Positions 44,076 through 44,386 of a stretch of DNA of 44,386 nucleotides are shown one piece after another. The stretch comes from Mnemiopsis leidyi (taxonomy: Eukaryota; Ctenophora; Tentaculata; Lobata; Bolinopsidae): the NCBI GenBank assembly GCA_000226015.1, contig JH152854.1, positions 152,565 to 196,950 of the forward strand, written 5' to 3'. Each line of letters opens with the position of its first letter. Position 1 is the stretch's first letter. The translations under genes were made by a program, and so were the position numbers. The notes under the pieces were generated by a model. The model worked only from the letters and a program-made list of their open reading frames with translations. It ran no database searches and was not told where the DNA came from.

Positions 44076-44386
44076 GCAGGGCAATGGTAATCATAGGGTA
44101 TATATTGCCATGGCACTGATTTCAAAATTTATGTAATGAATAGGACTAGAATGTACATAAGCATCTTTTTTGTGACAAATTAGACACTGCAGTGTTATTT
44201 ATCAGTATTTATGTTTCATTAGATAAGATTTAGTCGATTATTTTATACGTTTATATTATTGTTTGTTTTTTTTTTTTGTTTTTTTTTTTATTGAAAACTT
44301 TTCAAATATTACAGCAATAAATTACATCAATGAATATTAAAATAAAACGTTGAAAAAGTGCTCCAAGAAAAAGGCCTATGCTGTAA

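Overview
The window is nuclear DNA from an invertebrate animal. Protein-coding genes are split into short exons with GT..AG introns in matching phases. The genes found are typical animal ones (two homeobox genes, an ADAM10/Kuzbanian metalloprotease, tandem ShK-domain exons). Small inverted-repeat transposons and decayed LINE and Penelope-like fragments fill the rest. Base composition is AT-rich and I see no bacterial operon signals. I cannot name the phylum from the sequence.

Layout. (1) 1-628, minus strand: two duplicated ShK exons of a gene that runs off the left edge. (2) 0.66-7.8 kb: no supported gene, but an orphan TATA box and several CACGTG sites. (3) 7782-12084, plus strand: a complete five-exon PRD-like homeobox gene of 358 codons with an eh1 repressor motif and the classical homeodomain intron between positions 46 and 47. 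(4) 12.1-22.9 kb: mostly non-coding, with one hAT-like foldback element, two copies of a TA-flanked MITE, one candidate orphan exon and a 53-bp tandem repeat. (5) 22974-39472, minus strand: a complete ADAM10 that I reconstructed in 16 phase-compatible exons (725 codons plus stop), with signal peptide, prodomain, HExGHNFGxxHD catalytic domain, disintegrin domain, Cys-rich domain, one membrane segment and a short tail. (6) Inside its intron 7, on the same strand, lies a complete intronless homeobox gene (33443-34201) with its own TATA box. (7) ADAM10 introns also hold two antisense LINE ORF1 remnants, a MITE with a telomere-like core, a truncated TA-MITE across a false assembly gap, and a Tigger-like MITE. 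(8) 39.5-44.4 kb: no supported gene; an unusual CpG-rich mosaic of inverted repeats, a 17-bp tandem repeat and a broken Penelope-type GIY-YIG fragment.

The ADAM10 product would be a membrane sheddase (Notch-type substrates in known animals). The two homeobox products would be DNA-binding regulators. Nothing in the sequence ties the three genes into one pathway. The nested homeobox gene inside ADAM10 is the most striking arrangement.
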